The translations under genes were made by a program, and so were the position numbers. DNA of 64,000 nt from Anthostomella pinea. Its lineage: Eukaryota > Ascomycota > Sordariomycetes > Xylariales > Xylariaceae. Every line of letters starts with the position of its first letter. Position 1 is the stretch's first letter. Below the pieces are notes generated by a model. It did not search any database. It was not told the origin of the DNA and saw only the letters and a program-made list of their open reading frames with translations. This document shows, in pieces, positions 9,640-20,830 of the stretch. The stretch covers positions 6,262,001-6,326,000 of the forward strand of contig CAUWAG010000010.1 of assembly GCA_963556695.1 (NCBI GenBank). Direction: 5' to 3'.

Positions 9640-12600
9640 CCCTTTGCTAGGCCCTTGCCATCCATCCCCGTTTGATACGGACAGTACCTGCCTCACCCAA
9701 TACTCCTTCGTCGTCCGTTTCTCCTCATACTCCAACCAGACCGCCCCATGATGCTCCCCGTAAATCATGTAGCCAGTAGGATGCTGGATCATGATACCCA
9801 GCGGAACAACAAGCACGCCAAACCAGCGACAACGAGAGCCAGTGGCAGCCAGACCAGAGTGACGAATGATTGCAGTCTCAAACTGGAACCTGGCATTGGC
9901 TGTGCTTGGTTCCCGTCTTCCTCGAGGCGGTCACTAGCGACACCGGCAGGTTCTGCTTCGGTAGCTGCTTTCTCCGATTGCTGTTCGTCGACTGACTGCA
10001 GTAGCGCCAACAGAGATTCCTTGTTCGGTGGGTTCATCCACTCGACCGCATCTTTGAATGTGATCGTCGAATGCTCGGGAAATGCACTGAGCATATCTTC
10101 ACAATCCGTACCCACTTCGAGTAGACGTCGCCCATCCTCCTGGACATGGTATGCTACCTTGATATCGAACTTGCCGCGGTGAAGAGGAGACATGCCACTG
10201 GTCCTCATGACCCTCTTGATACAGACATGACTGATGGGAACCAAACCTGCGTGGTGCCGGATCCATGATTCGAAGATATGGCCTGGAAAGCAAGCTGGAG
10301 ACCTGTCTGCCAGGGATTTCCTGATTGGGTCGAAGAATGAGCGGAGGAATCATGCTATCCGCAAGTCGTTGAAGAACGAGATTGTAAAGTTTTGGGTCCA
10401 CTCAATATGCCCGGGTGAAGTCTTTGAAGAAGTAGCGAAGCACGCTAGAGGTAGAACCAGCAGGCACCATGGCGGTGCTATCGACACCATTTCGAAAGAG
10501 TACAGAAAGCGTGTTGCACGCCGTAGTGACCTTCTGATAGATAGCTGTGCAAACAATATGCAGAAGATTGCGCTCTTTGTGTCCGCCTGGTACCACGGGT
10601 AAGTCATTTTGGAGTCTCCACGCAACATATTGGTCGAAGCCGTGGTAGCAGGCGGTAAGTACTAACGACTTCCCAATGTGAATTTCTTCATCTGGTTGTG
10701 AATCGAGCTGGTGACAAGACCATTGGTCGGCCTGTTTCCAATCAATATCCTTAGCGGAATGCAGCAAACACTGCTGTTGATGACAATCGAGAATGTCTAA
10801 AGAGAGGAGAAAGTCCTCTGGTAAGACTCCATTGGAGGTCTCTAGATGGTGTATGAAACCAGTTATCCTCGCGCGAACATGTTCCTCCGCGTTGAATTCT
10901 CGACACCATCCGTTCTTTAATTGTACTGATTCCAGGCTCACAGAAGCCTCTTCCCTATAATCCCTACTTCGGACTTCCATAGACGGGGTGTCGAACGGGA
11001 TGTAAAGCACCCTGTCCTTGCCTTTACCAGGCCAATCCTCCATGCCAACGCACAGAACACCGGAAACGTGGTCATATGTGATCTCAGCCGTGATCATCCA
11101 GACAAGCGCCCTTTACACAGTGGTCCGTAATACCTGACGATTGGGCCATTTTCGGCAGTCGGTCAATCATCAGTTCCACGATCGATCTGTGAGTCGGTCA
11201 CGGTTCCTAGCTTATCGTATTTCCAGACCACATCTAGGAGTCCCTTGAACCTTCCGTATATTTGAGTACGGGTCTGGTAGTAAAGTTCATTGGTGAAAAA
11301 TTTGCCCTCAGTGGTAGTTGCGTCCTTGGCGGCAAGAGAAATGGATCTAGACCTGTCGTAGGCTGTCAAGATGCAATGCACATTGACTACACTGAGTTTA
11401 ACAGTGTCGGTCCCGTTGTAGCCGCACCGTGTTGACCGTGTTGCCCGTCTACCATCGAGCAGCAACCCGGAATCTCGCATAACAACGGCGAACAACAAGG
11501 TCGCCTCCCAAAGATAGCATGCTTCGATTGAGTCCAAGACCTGGGTGAAAAAAGCTTCCAATTGCCTTGGCGTATGTTTTACTCGTGCTCTTCGTACTTG
11601 AATTTGGTCCTTGTTGGCAAGGCCCCTCGAAATGGATTGTACAACGAGAACAGTCCAAAGAAAGACCCCCTCGGCACGATCAACGATGTCTCCGATCAGG
11701 CCGTGGCATTCTCAGAAATCGGCAGATTGAAGGTCAAAGAACTGTTCATTGTTCCTCAACTTGTTCGTCGCATATGTCACCATGTCTCCTTTCGTGAGCT
11801 CTTGCAAGCGGATCTTGTCTTCGGGAGAGATGTTTTCAAATACTGGGAGCTCTCGGCTGGAGACACAGAGTTTAACTCTGCCATCTGATTGATCGGTCCA
11901 TTGACGAAGCATCTTAACTAGTTCACCATGTGGAATATCGGCGTCCTCGTCAAACTCGTCCAAACCGTCGATGAAGAAGCAGAGGTAAGGAGCTTCACGC
12001 GCATGGCGCGCATCAATCATTTGGTGAAAAGCACGGAAACAATCCTTCTCAGATATCCGTATGGCCTGAGTATCTGCAGGTTTCTCAGCAAGATTCCCGG
12101 CCGACCATTGAGGGAACATGATAGGCATTAAAGATGGTGCATTGCCTAGGATGTCATATAGGAGGCCGCGGATCAGGCCTCTCGACGTGTTTTGTCGCCA
12201 GTCCCCGGGTTTCCAGAAGAAAAACTTCGAGTGAACCAGCAGGTTAGGCTCGGCCCATTCCGAAAGTAGTCTCTTGGTGACGTGGTGTTCGGAGATAAAC
12301 TTCATGAGGGTTGACTTCCCCGATCCAGGTTTGCCAGCGATGTGCAGAACCCCTGTGCCGTTACACAACCATCTCCGTAATCTGTCACTAGTATACTTTC
12401 GGATATGTTCTTCATTAGGCGGGTGTTCCGAATATCTGCGGTCACCAGTAGTATTGTTCTGGGCGGATTCGCTCGTCACCCTTGGGTACCCGAGAGGTCT
12501 GCCATCATCCGAACGCTCGTCGCCCGAATCAAAACTGCCCGTTGCATCATCCGCTGAATGATTGGCGTCAAGTGAACGGTCGGAGTTGTTGTCGCTCATG

Positions 12601-13672
12601 GCATCGCTGCTATCAGAGGAGGAAGATTCACTTGGAAAGAGCCAAGCGAAGGTATGTTCGGTAGCATCTCGCACTTCTTCGTATCTATTGCCCGGCGGTC
12701 CCAGTGCCTGCAGCAATCGCTGTAGGCGGGTATGTTCGGCAGCCCTCTTGGAAGCAACTTGGGCGAGTCTAAGTTGCTCTAAAACTTTGGCGGTGTCTGA
12801 AGAGCTATCCGCCAAAACAGTAACTGCCTCCTTGAGCATGCCGTGAATGCCGCCCTGAACACCCCCGGCAGACTCCAGGAGACCAAGCATCTTCACCGAG
12901 TTGTGATGAGCGCTCACGGTAAGGAGTGAGCTCAACTGTTTTGACAGCGCTCCAGTTCGGTTTGGTATCGTTCCAGGTCATCTCGACTCTTCCACGACTT
13001 GAACATAGACTCAGTTGCTGCTCGGAAACTCCGTGTTTTCTTTGCTCTGCATTTGTCGAGAACTTCCTGTAATGCCTTGCAGATGCGCTCCGTGTTGGCA
13101 ACGACATCGCGGATAGTATCGTCTCTACCTATGTTTGAAGCATCCACAAGCTGGCTGTTGTTGTCCTTCCACTTGTCCACGATCTCCTCCATACGTCTCA
13201 CGGGGCGCGTAAGAACCACTGCGGCATGCCGCGGCACCTACTGTAAGCTCTAAGAGCACTGAACCTGGCGTTGCGCCCTGAAAACTGAACATTTGGGACC
13301 CCAGCCGATACTTCCCCTCACCCGGAGGAGGGGGGACACGGTGTGATCCGCCGCTTAAGTGTGGTGGCTGTTTACGGACTTGACCTGCTAGATGGGCAGT
13401 GTATGTACATAGAAGACCTAGCCTAGCACGCCTGAGCGGCCTCTTGGAGCCCCTGGTTGACGCCGCTACGCGGCAGTCCCCCCGGCGTTAAATGCTACAA
13501 CAACAACAACAACAACAACAACAACGATCTTCTCCATGTTCCGGATTTCTTGCTGCAGCCCGCGATCATCTCGGCCGCCCTGACCATTGTATATATCCTT
13601 GAAGGTTCGAACCGAGAGGGCGGCCAGGTCGAGCACGTTGCAAGTGAGCGAGAGGACGGACAACGGATCCAT
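9640..13672 (-). pseudogene. Broken NACHT-domain STAND (NLR-type) gene with LINE insertion
   Basis: The reading begins at 13672 with MDPLSVLSLTCNVLDLAALS, the typical fungal STAND N-terminal domain. A LINE fragment (13193-13523) then splits it. After the insertion the helical N-domain continues to about 12950, where the frame shifts. The next frame holds a NACHT domain: Walker A GKPGSGKST near 12309-12335 and Walker B LCFFIDGLDEFD near 11950-11987. A TGA lies in frame at 11714-11712 and another at 10404-10402. Helical-repeat sequence follows (KSLVLTACYHGFDQYV), a frame change near 10250, a membrane-like segment near 9800 and a conserved GEHHGAVWLEYEEKRT tail in yet another frame. Some breaks could be introns, but several independent lesions make a functional product very unlikely. 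Family members act in heterokaryon incompatibility or innate immune sensing. Confidence 0.85.
13193..13523 (+). mobile_element. 5'-truncated LINE (non-LTR retrotransposon) 3' end
   Basis: About 330 bp of foreign, GC-rich DNA ends in a pure (AAC)n tail of about nine units, the kind of simple-repeat tail many fungal Tad-clade LINEs carry. It is flanked by the direct repeat ACGATCT(C/T)CTCCAT at 13179-13192 and 13524-13537, 14 bp with one mismatch, as expected of target-primed reverse transcription. The left end of the insert reads as a short protein tail ending CGMPRHLL followed by a stop, probably the end of the pol ORF, then 3' UTR. Orientation is opposite to the NLR gene it interrupts. Assignment to Tad is an inference from the tail. 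Confidence 0.8.
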
Positions 13673-14612
13673 CGTGATCCCGAGCGCCGCGAGGGAAGCT
13701 GATCGGAATTGTTGAGAAGGATGGAATCGCTGGGTTGCCTCCGCACCAGCAGTCCATCACCCTCAAGTACGTGCACATGGATGGCGAATCACGGCAAGGT
13801 CGGCCAATGAGGTGGTCGGGTTGGTGTTTCATGCAACGGTACGCATGCACGAGCGAGTTGGTTCACCTCTCGAGACGGCTGGCTGCACACCCCTCTCCCG
13901 TTCGATTGAGGAGGTCAGACTTGCAGATGGCAACACTGCCTGCAGCTGTGTCCGCGATCTGCGGCAGAGTGATTGTGGCATTACCTTCCCTCCGCAGCCG
14001 CCGTGCCACATCCCGAGTCGCTGGTCATGTTGCAAATCACTGCGCAAGGTTGATGTCATAAACAAAAGAAATGTGACTCGCGCCTTTCGCCCGTTGTCAA
14101 ACTCTTAGATTAACCGAAAGCTCGAGTCAATCAGATTTAGGCCAGGCTTTCTGGTCTAGTTGCACTCGTCCACTGTGTGCCTCTCAACCGATGAGTGAAG
14201 ATTCTCAAATGAGAATGAGTGTCGTAACTTCTGAAGGGTACGAGCCCCGACAAATGTATTGAGCGTTCTACCACGTGCGTACCGCACCAGCACCTACTGG
14301 TTCTAGCCAATGAATGTTCGAGGGTTTCTCACGATTTAGATACGTTCGTCGACGGGGTGTTGAGATCAATGGATGAGGATGATTTTAAAGGTTTATTTGA
14401 TGTTTGAACCGTATATCAGCAGATCATCAACCGATAATTGATCGTTGTTGCCTTGTTGGAAAAATTGGCAAGTTGGAAGATACGAACTCTTGAACAACCG
14501 TTCACTGGGATCGCCGAAACCTGGTACGGTAGTCGAGATGTTCAGGCCACCCAATCAACCAGGCCGGCATGTGCCAGCCCCTTCGAGAGAAGAAGGTCCA
14601 TCGCTGGCTGGA
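13673..14612. other. Intergenic, no gene seen
   Basis: The stretch upstream of the NLR pseudogene start and downstream of the mitochondrial protein gene has no frame with protein-like features. It should include the former NLR promoter. Confidence 0.5.
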
Positions 14613-15907
14613 TCAAGTCGTATCTCTATAGTCTGCTAGATATCCTTGTAGCCGCCAGAGTTTGAGTTGCAGCTCAGTCGTTCGCCGTCCGGCCAGCATG
14701 AAGAACGATCCATCTCTCAGCACGGAGGCTTCCTCCTTCACCTTTGCGGCCTGGTCTGGCCCAAGCAACATTGGCATGTTGTGGACAACCACACTCGTCG
14801 GGGCCATCACATCCTTGATATCGAACGTCGCAAACGGGCCTGGCTGGCTCTTGTTCCGGTCAAGACCGGAAGACTGGCCAGGCTCTCCAAACCACAGCAC
14901 GGCGCCCTTGTGCTTGTACTGCACATCATCCCAACCATGGCACTTGACGATGTAGTAGCGGCTATCCTCGACGCAGAGCCTGGAGAGGTAGAGCAGATCG
15001 TCGACAATGTCCTCCCGCATTGCGAGCAGCATGAAACTGTCCATATCTTGACGCCATTGGGCCTTGAAGGCGAATTTGGCGTAGCGTGAGCTTGACCCGG
15101 CGAATAGGCGTTGGTTATGATGCTTGAAGCCAGCTTCATCGGTCAGGAAGGAGGAGATCAGATCCCGCCTTGCGAGAACGTAAGCGGATGGACCATATGC
15201 TTGCTCATCTTCTCGTTCTGTAGCGGCTACTGCGCTCTCGTCTCCCGAGCCCTGGTCGTGCTTCAACTCAGACTGTGTAGCTTCGGCCGCCTCTTGTGCA
15301 AAAGAGGGTTCTGACCCCTCTATAGAGTCTTGTATACCCTTATCCTCTTCGTCTCCAGCCGCGTGGCGCTGCTGTGGGGTCAGACTGCGCGGCACCCACC
15401 ATGGGTTGTTCGTCTCGGGGTGGGCTATGAGGTTGAAGTCTTGTAGAAAGAATTTTGGCAAGCGGGCCGAGGTGGCCGAACACCTGCGAACAGGAGTCGC
15501 AAGCGCCTTCGCTGAGAATTTATCAGCATTTCGAAGGGAGGTTATCGCTGTGAATATTCCTTACCAAATGGATTGGCCCGAAGTTGTCGCTCGACCGAGT
15601 TCTGTGGTTTGCCCGGGCGCGCCTTAGGAACTTCGTGCCGTCTCGTCGCTTCCCAATATGAAGGGTCCATGACAGGTGACAATGGAAGCTCGCCCACGGC
15701 CGTCGCTATCGTTTTTTTCTTCTTGTCAACCTTGAAGGTCTCTTCGCCGGTGGGAACTGGGGCCTCCGTGACAGTAGGAGCGGCGGCATTCCTGCGCGGT
15801 CTGTTGGTAAAATAGTGACGGCGAGTGTGATTATGTAGTACGGCGCATTGGCACTGGCGGTGGCCTATACGGGCACTGCTCTGACGCAGTGCGGTACATA
15901 GTCTCAT
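14613..15907 (-). CDS. Conserved mitochondrial-targeted protein of unknown function (413 aa)
   Basis: Exon 1 is 15907-15565 and exon 2 is 15511-14613. The 53-nt intron has GTAAGG, a GCTGATAA branch region and CTCAG, and the joined frame is exact. The N-terminus (MRLCTALRQSSARIGHRQCQ) is basic and lacks acids, as in a mitochondrial presequence. Conserved-looking blocks include FFLQDFNLIAHPETNNPWWV soon after the junction, a SYVLARRD-like segment, WRQDMDSFML, YYIVKCHGWDDV and a C-terminal LKLWRLQGYL. I recognise this as a protein conserved across filamentous ascomycetes but cannot name its role. It is transcribed divergently from the mitochondrial ClpP gene 274 bp away, so the two may be co-expressed. 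Confidence 0.85.
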
Positions 15908-16181
15908 AACCTCATAACCTCATTTGGGGCTGGTGGCGCTCGATTGTCGTGGCAATCGAGCGCGGCGTTGGAAGAAGCTTGGTGGATTCCATGAAGATCT
16001 GAAAGCTATTTCTGTAGGCCGTTGCCGGAGAGGTCATAGCTCCTGCCGTCCAAGCCTGCATTTCGTAGCGCCGGGTACCTGCCCGCCACCACCAAAGCTA
16101 CAGCTACCAACAACACGACCAGACAACGAAAGCCTTGCACCAAACCATTCTGATTGTGGCCAACATTCCAATTGAGTCGCG
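15908..16181. promoter_or_regulatory. Divergent promoter between mitochondrial protein gene and clpP
   Basis: Only 274 bp separate the two start codons of oppositely transcribed genes for mitochondrial proteins, so this DNA must hold both promoters and both 5' leaders. It contains CATAACCT repeated in tandem (15904-15920) and a short palindromic pair, 'cgattg...caatcg'. No TATA box is evident. Confidence 0.6.
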
Positions 16182-17116
16182 ATGAACTGCCAACGGCCGC
16201 TGTGGCGGCTACTCCAGAAGTTGCCTGCGAGCCAAGCTCGCCGCTTCTCTCAGTTTCCGACAAGCCCATTCCAAGCTCCTCAAGCAGCTATCCCTTTACC
16301 ATATATAACAGAAGTAACGGTGAGAGCTACCTTTGGAACTCTTCACCGGCGGCTTGGAAGCTAATACAAGGTAGTCTGGTGGTTGGAGAACATGTTCGTA
16401 GCTCAACGTGCTAGCGAGGCTTCGATCCGACAATGCTGATTGTGTGCGCGCAGACGACATATTCTCGAAACTGTTACAAGTAAGTCGACCCCTATTGTTT
16501 GCTGTCAGGCTTGAGCTAATCGCATGGCCTCCAGGAACGGATAGTATGTCTGAACGGACCGATAGACGACATGGTGTCCGCCTCGATCGTCGCCCAGCTT
16601 CTATGGCTCGAATCCGACAACCCAGACAAACCGATCACCATGTACATCCACTCGCCGGGGGGATCCGTCACGGCTGGTCTCTCGATTTACGATACGATGA
16701 GTTACATTCGATCGCCAGTGTCGACAGTCTGTCTAGGCCAAGCGGCATCTATGGGCTCCCTGCTATTGACGGGTGGAGAGAAGGGCAAGCGATTTGTGCT
16801 GCCGCACAGCAGCATCATGATACACCAGCCGCTGGGAGGGACCCAGGGCCCGGCCAGTGATATCCTGATCTACGCAAACCAGATCCAGCGGACGCGCGAG
16901 CAGGTCAACGAGATATACCGGAAGCACTTGAACGCGGCGTTTGACCACGAGAAGTATACCCTGAAAGATATTGAGGACATGATGGAGCGCGACAAGTATC
17001 TGACGGCTCAGGAGGCCAAGGATATGGGCATTGTGGACGAGATCTTGACGAGGAGAGACGAGAAGAAGGACAACAAGGGTGAGAAGAAGGGCGACGAGTC
17101 AGATAAGAGTCAATGA
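16182..17116 (+). CDS. clpP: Mitochondrial ATP-dependent Clp protease proteolytic subunit
   Basis: Four exons give an exact 254-residue frame: 16182-16319, 16375-16393 (a 19-nt microexon), 16454-16479 and 16535-17116. The N-terminus MNCQRPLWRLLQKLPASQAR is a mitochondrial presequence. The core has YIHSPGGSV, the catalytic Ser in GQAASMG (about residue 133), His in MIHQPLGG (about 158) and Asp in MERDKY (about 214), the family's Ser-His-Asp triad. The tail is Lys/Asp/Glu-rich and ends at SDKSQ. ClpP forms the barrel-shaped peptidase that works with the ClpX unfoldase in the matrix; it is kept in filamentous ascomycetes but absent from budding yeast. Phases agree only if the microexon supplies SGGWRT before YDIFSKLLQ. 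Confidence 0.95.
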
Positions 17117-19033
17117 GCTCAAAGTAGCCTTGTACAACCAATGTTCGACCAAAGGCGTTGCTACAATAAGACCCCCTCGAGTATATGCGTGGTCTGACAT
17201 TGACTAGAGATTGGTCCCGAGAGCCTGACCTAAAAGCAAGCTTCTATCATGTGCAGAATACAGGGCAAGGACAGAGTTCGCCCTATGCGATAACGTTACT
17301 GGCCAGGCAAGTAGCTGGCAGAATGTTTGTCTGGTCTGCTGGCTTGGTATGCTTCAGGGGAAACTCAGTGAACTGAACCATATCACATCACCGATTTCAA
17401 GCACCTGTTATGCCACAATGGGATTGAGAGCCTATCGCCGCCCACCATCACCATTGCCGGCAGCTCTGATTTGTGATGACCACCGCGAGTATAGTCTCTC
17501 CGGGGGTCGTTCCGCGCCAGAAAAAGCCGGGCCTCGTTCACATCTCGTTAATGGTAACGCAGCTCGTCACACGGAGTCCCTGAAATGATGTTGCTCGCGT
17601 AGGAAGGTAACGCAGCCTCCCTTAGGCATACGGACACCCGGCATCGTCACTGTCCACCAGACCATCGCAAGCTGCCGTGCTTCACGGAACCCGGTCCTCC
17701 CGGAAAGGGTCTCGGACCATTCACCCTTCGACGTCGAGATCGGAGGGAACACCGCCATATTCTCGCGCGTTGATAGTTGCAATGAGGAGCTCTTTTGTTC
17801 CGGTAAGTTCAGGGGCTTCGCTCCCCTACAGGCACACCGTGTGCCGCACACGATGACTGGACGCAGGGAACGAATCTGATGAGGAGGCAAGGAGGACAAT
17901 GGGGAAATTGAGTGGAGTCCGAAGCCGGGTAGGGCTGGTAGGGGATACGGCTACGACTCGGGCGACGGGCATACCAATTCGAGCTGTCGCTTTACCAGAC
18001 TACCAGGTCATTGTCGTCATCTGGGGTAATAAGGGCTGGCTGTTCTCAAGCAATAGTTACATCTCAGCAGGGTCATCTCTAGTAAATCTATCGTTACCTA
18101 CCGAGCCACCCCTCCTGGCGAGGGATATACCAAATTTAAAAGAGATCCCCATGCGGCCGCAGTTGATGCCGACTGGGAATTCCAAATAATTGCAAGCCTC
18201 ATGTTGGAGGTAGGGAGCCTGGGAGCTGGGAGATGCGGCGTGCCGAGGTTCCACCTGCCCAATCAGGAGATGGACCTTGGCTCATCCAAATGCGGTAATC
18301 AGGGACTTTTGTTCAGACGGCCCACCGGATTGGCTGAGCCGTGCCAAGCAGCCTCGGCTCCATGACCCTGTTCTCGGTAACGGGCCAACGGGATGGAGAC
18401 ATCTTGGACCGGGTGAGTACATAGTACCTACTTTAGCTCGGAACTTTAATAGACTCCATCCATGGCCGGGGATGGATTGCTGCACTCCCGAGACCAGGCG
18501 TCATGCGTAAGGTACCAAGGCGTAGCAGCGCATTGAAGAATGGAGAGTCTACATACCTATTGCAACGGTAGGTGGTGGTGAACACTGAAGGATGCATACA
18601 GTCGGCCAACAGCGGAAGCTGTCATCGCTACAAAGCCTTGACACTTGTGTAGGTACGGTTACACAAACACCCAGAACACCCCACCTCCACCGGCTACTGC
18701 CGAGGGTAGGGAAATGGGAAATGAGTGCCCGCGACTCTTGAGTCTTCAACCATTCTCTCTCTTCATTACCATTCCCGCGCTCGTTAGGTTCAAGTCGTTC
18801 GTTTTCGAGTAACTGTTGTCGTTCAAGTTGCTAGCATCACGTATCATTCGCGGGACTACCACCTCAAGTGTATGGTCAATTGGGCAACCGAGGCTCGGTC
18901 ATCTCAACGGTACGCAAGAGTAACGGCCATGGTCACAGAGTGATCAGCCCTGCTTTGCCGCAAGACACTTTACGCGTCGCCACTGATTCCACCTGGGTAT
19001 GACTGCTTCTCGTGCAACCTGGAAGCCACCAAG
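17117..19033. other. Intergenic, likely long promoter and leader of the Clr5 gene
   Basis: About 1.9 kb without a supported gene. Frames of up to 110 codons on either strand have no recognisable features. The last 300 bp before 19034 are pyrimidine-rich, as is usual for fungal core promoters and 5' leaders. Confidence 0.5.
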
Positions 19034-20830
19034 ATGAGCGAGTATACCTTTGTCGCAAACAACAACCTCCCTCAGGGGACTCCCAGTCCCTCCATGATCG
19101 TCACCCTTCGCGAGCAGCGGAGTCCTATCTCACCCCCGTCAACCCTCTCACCACCAGCGCAAACGCCTCCAGCCCCGAGAGAACCTTCGACAGCCCAGAC
19201 AAGCCAGAGCCATGACACGCCCCGCCCTTCCCACATGCAGTCGGTCTTCTCCTCCCAGACGGGGGAGGCCTACCGGTCACAGCAGCACTCGACACAAGTG
19301 TGGGAGTCCCACAAGGAGGAAATACGGCGGCTATACATCGATGAGAACCGCCCGCTGAAGGAAGTCATGGCCATCATGCGCCAGAAGGGCTTCAGAGCGA
19401 CGTACGTGAGCCCGGCATCCGCACCCAGACCCGTCCAGACCCCATTGGCAGAAGAATTGAGCTTTGTCTAATGCGCTTCCGATGCCAGCGTCCGCATGTA
19501 CAAGTCGCGCTTCGACAAGTGGGGGTTCAGCAAGAACAACAGCAAGCGCGAGGTCGTCACCATGCTACAGTTACAGCGGGAGCGCAACGCCCTCGGCAAG
19601 CGCACCGCATTCCACCGCAACGGCCGCGAGGTCGCCATAGACGCCTACCTCAAGCGGAAGGGGATATCGCAGTACGATCTCGCCGAACCGGGCATGCCCG
19701 AGCGACTACCGCAGCATCTGCGGTGCGTCACGCCGCCGCCCGAGACACCCATCTTGATACCGGCCGGGGGCGCGCTGTCGCTGCAGGAGTTGGTGCTGCA
19801 GTGCGCGAGGGACCTAGCGTGGAACTCATATTGCGCACCCGATCTCCCACTCGTCACCCCCACAGCCATCTACCGCGGCGATGCCGTCCGCTGCGCCATC
19901 ACCGACCTCACGAACGCCGACTGGCTCTTCAGCGAAGGACACTACGAGCGCGGTGGCGCCATGTGCGAGCAAGGCTTCAAGTCCCTGCATCTGATGGTAC
20001 AAAGACCCAGCATCTACGGTCTCCTGCACCTGCTGCTCTTCCACCTTGATGCCAAAAACCGCGCCGTTGCCAAGGAGGTGTGGCGGTACCTGGCTGCGTA
20101 CAGCGCGACGGTGCGGTCGGACGGGCCCCTGGCGCGCCTATTCCAGGGTATCTTCCGCTTCCTGAGCTCGCACGACCACGAGGAGTACTGGGACTTCCTG
20201 TTCGCGTGCGTGGAGAAGCTGCTGCTCATCGACGACGAGGCGCAATCGGGCCTACCCGAGGGGACCATCGCGAGGCTTTATCCGCTCATGTTCATCCCGC
20301 GCGCCTACCAATATAACCCAGAACCGTACCGGCGACTACAGAGCCGCTGCGACTTGACGCGCCTGCAGACGGGGAAGGCTCCCCAGCTAGCCGAGGAGCA
20401 GACTGTAACCCAGGCCAGCGCGCTCCTCGTCATCGGCACACAGCGCCGCTGGCAGGGCGAGGAGGTTATGCAGCTGGCCGAGGCCGTGCTCGAAAACACG
20501 AAGAACTTCACGTACAATGTCGACTTTTTCGTGTACATCGCGCTCCGGGCCATGGCGCACTACCACCGGGGCTTTTTCGACGCGGGCGACCCGAGCACGA
20601 TAGGGAAGCATGAGCTCTCGATACAGTATCTGGAGAGGACGTGCCAGCTTATGGAGGGCAAGTGGGACCCGGATTTGGGATATTTCCTCGGCGACCTCGA
20701 ACTGCTTTCGAAGTGGCATCGTGAGGCTGGTGATGTGCAGATGGCGGACGCGGCGCACGTGAGGTGGCGGAATGCGCTGCAGGCGATACCGACCAAATGG
20801 GAAAGGGGCAAGCAAGGGATCCTGTTTTGA
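19034..20830 (+). CDS. Clr5-domain protein (569 aa)
   Basis: Exon 1 is 19034-19401 and exon 2 is 19489-20830, separated by an 87-nt intron (GTACGTGAG ... GCCAG); the sum is in frame. The N-terminal 80 residues are Pro/Ser/Thr-rich and disordered. Residues of about 89-140 form a Clr5 domain: W..HKEEIRRLYIDENRPL, VMAIMRQKGF, then after the junction MYKSRFDKWGFSKN, a Myb-like DNA-binding fold found in fungi. The remaining 400 residues are helical and resemble the tetratricopeptide-like C-terminal halves of such proteins. A role as a transcription regulator is inferred from the domain. No neighbouring gene hints at its targets. Confidence 0.85.

Noticed and set aside
13497..13525. Poly-valine tract in the NLR protein encoded by (GTT)n
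   Set aside because: The repeat is the tail of the LINE insertion, not part of the original gene.
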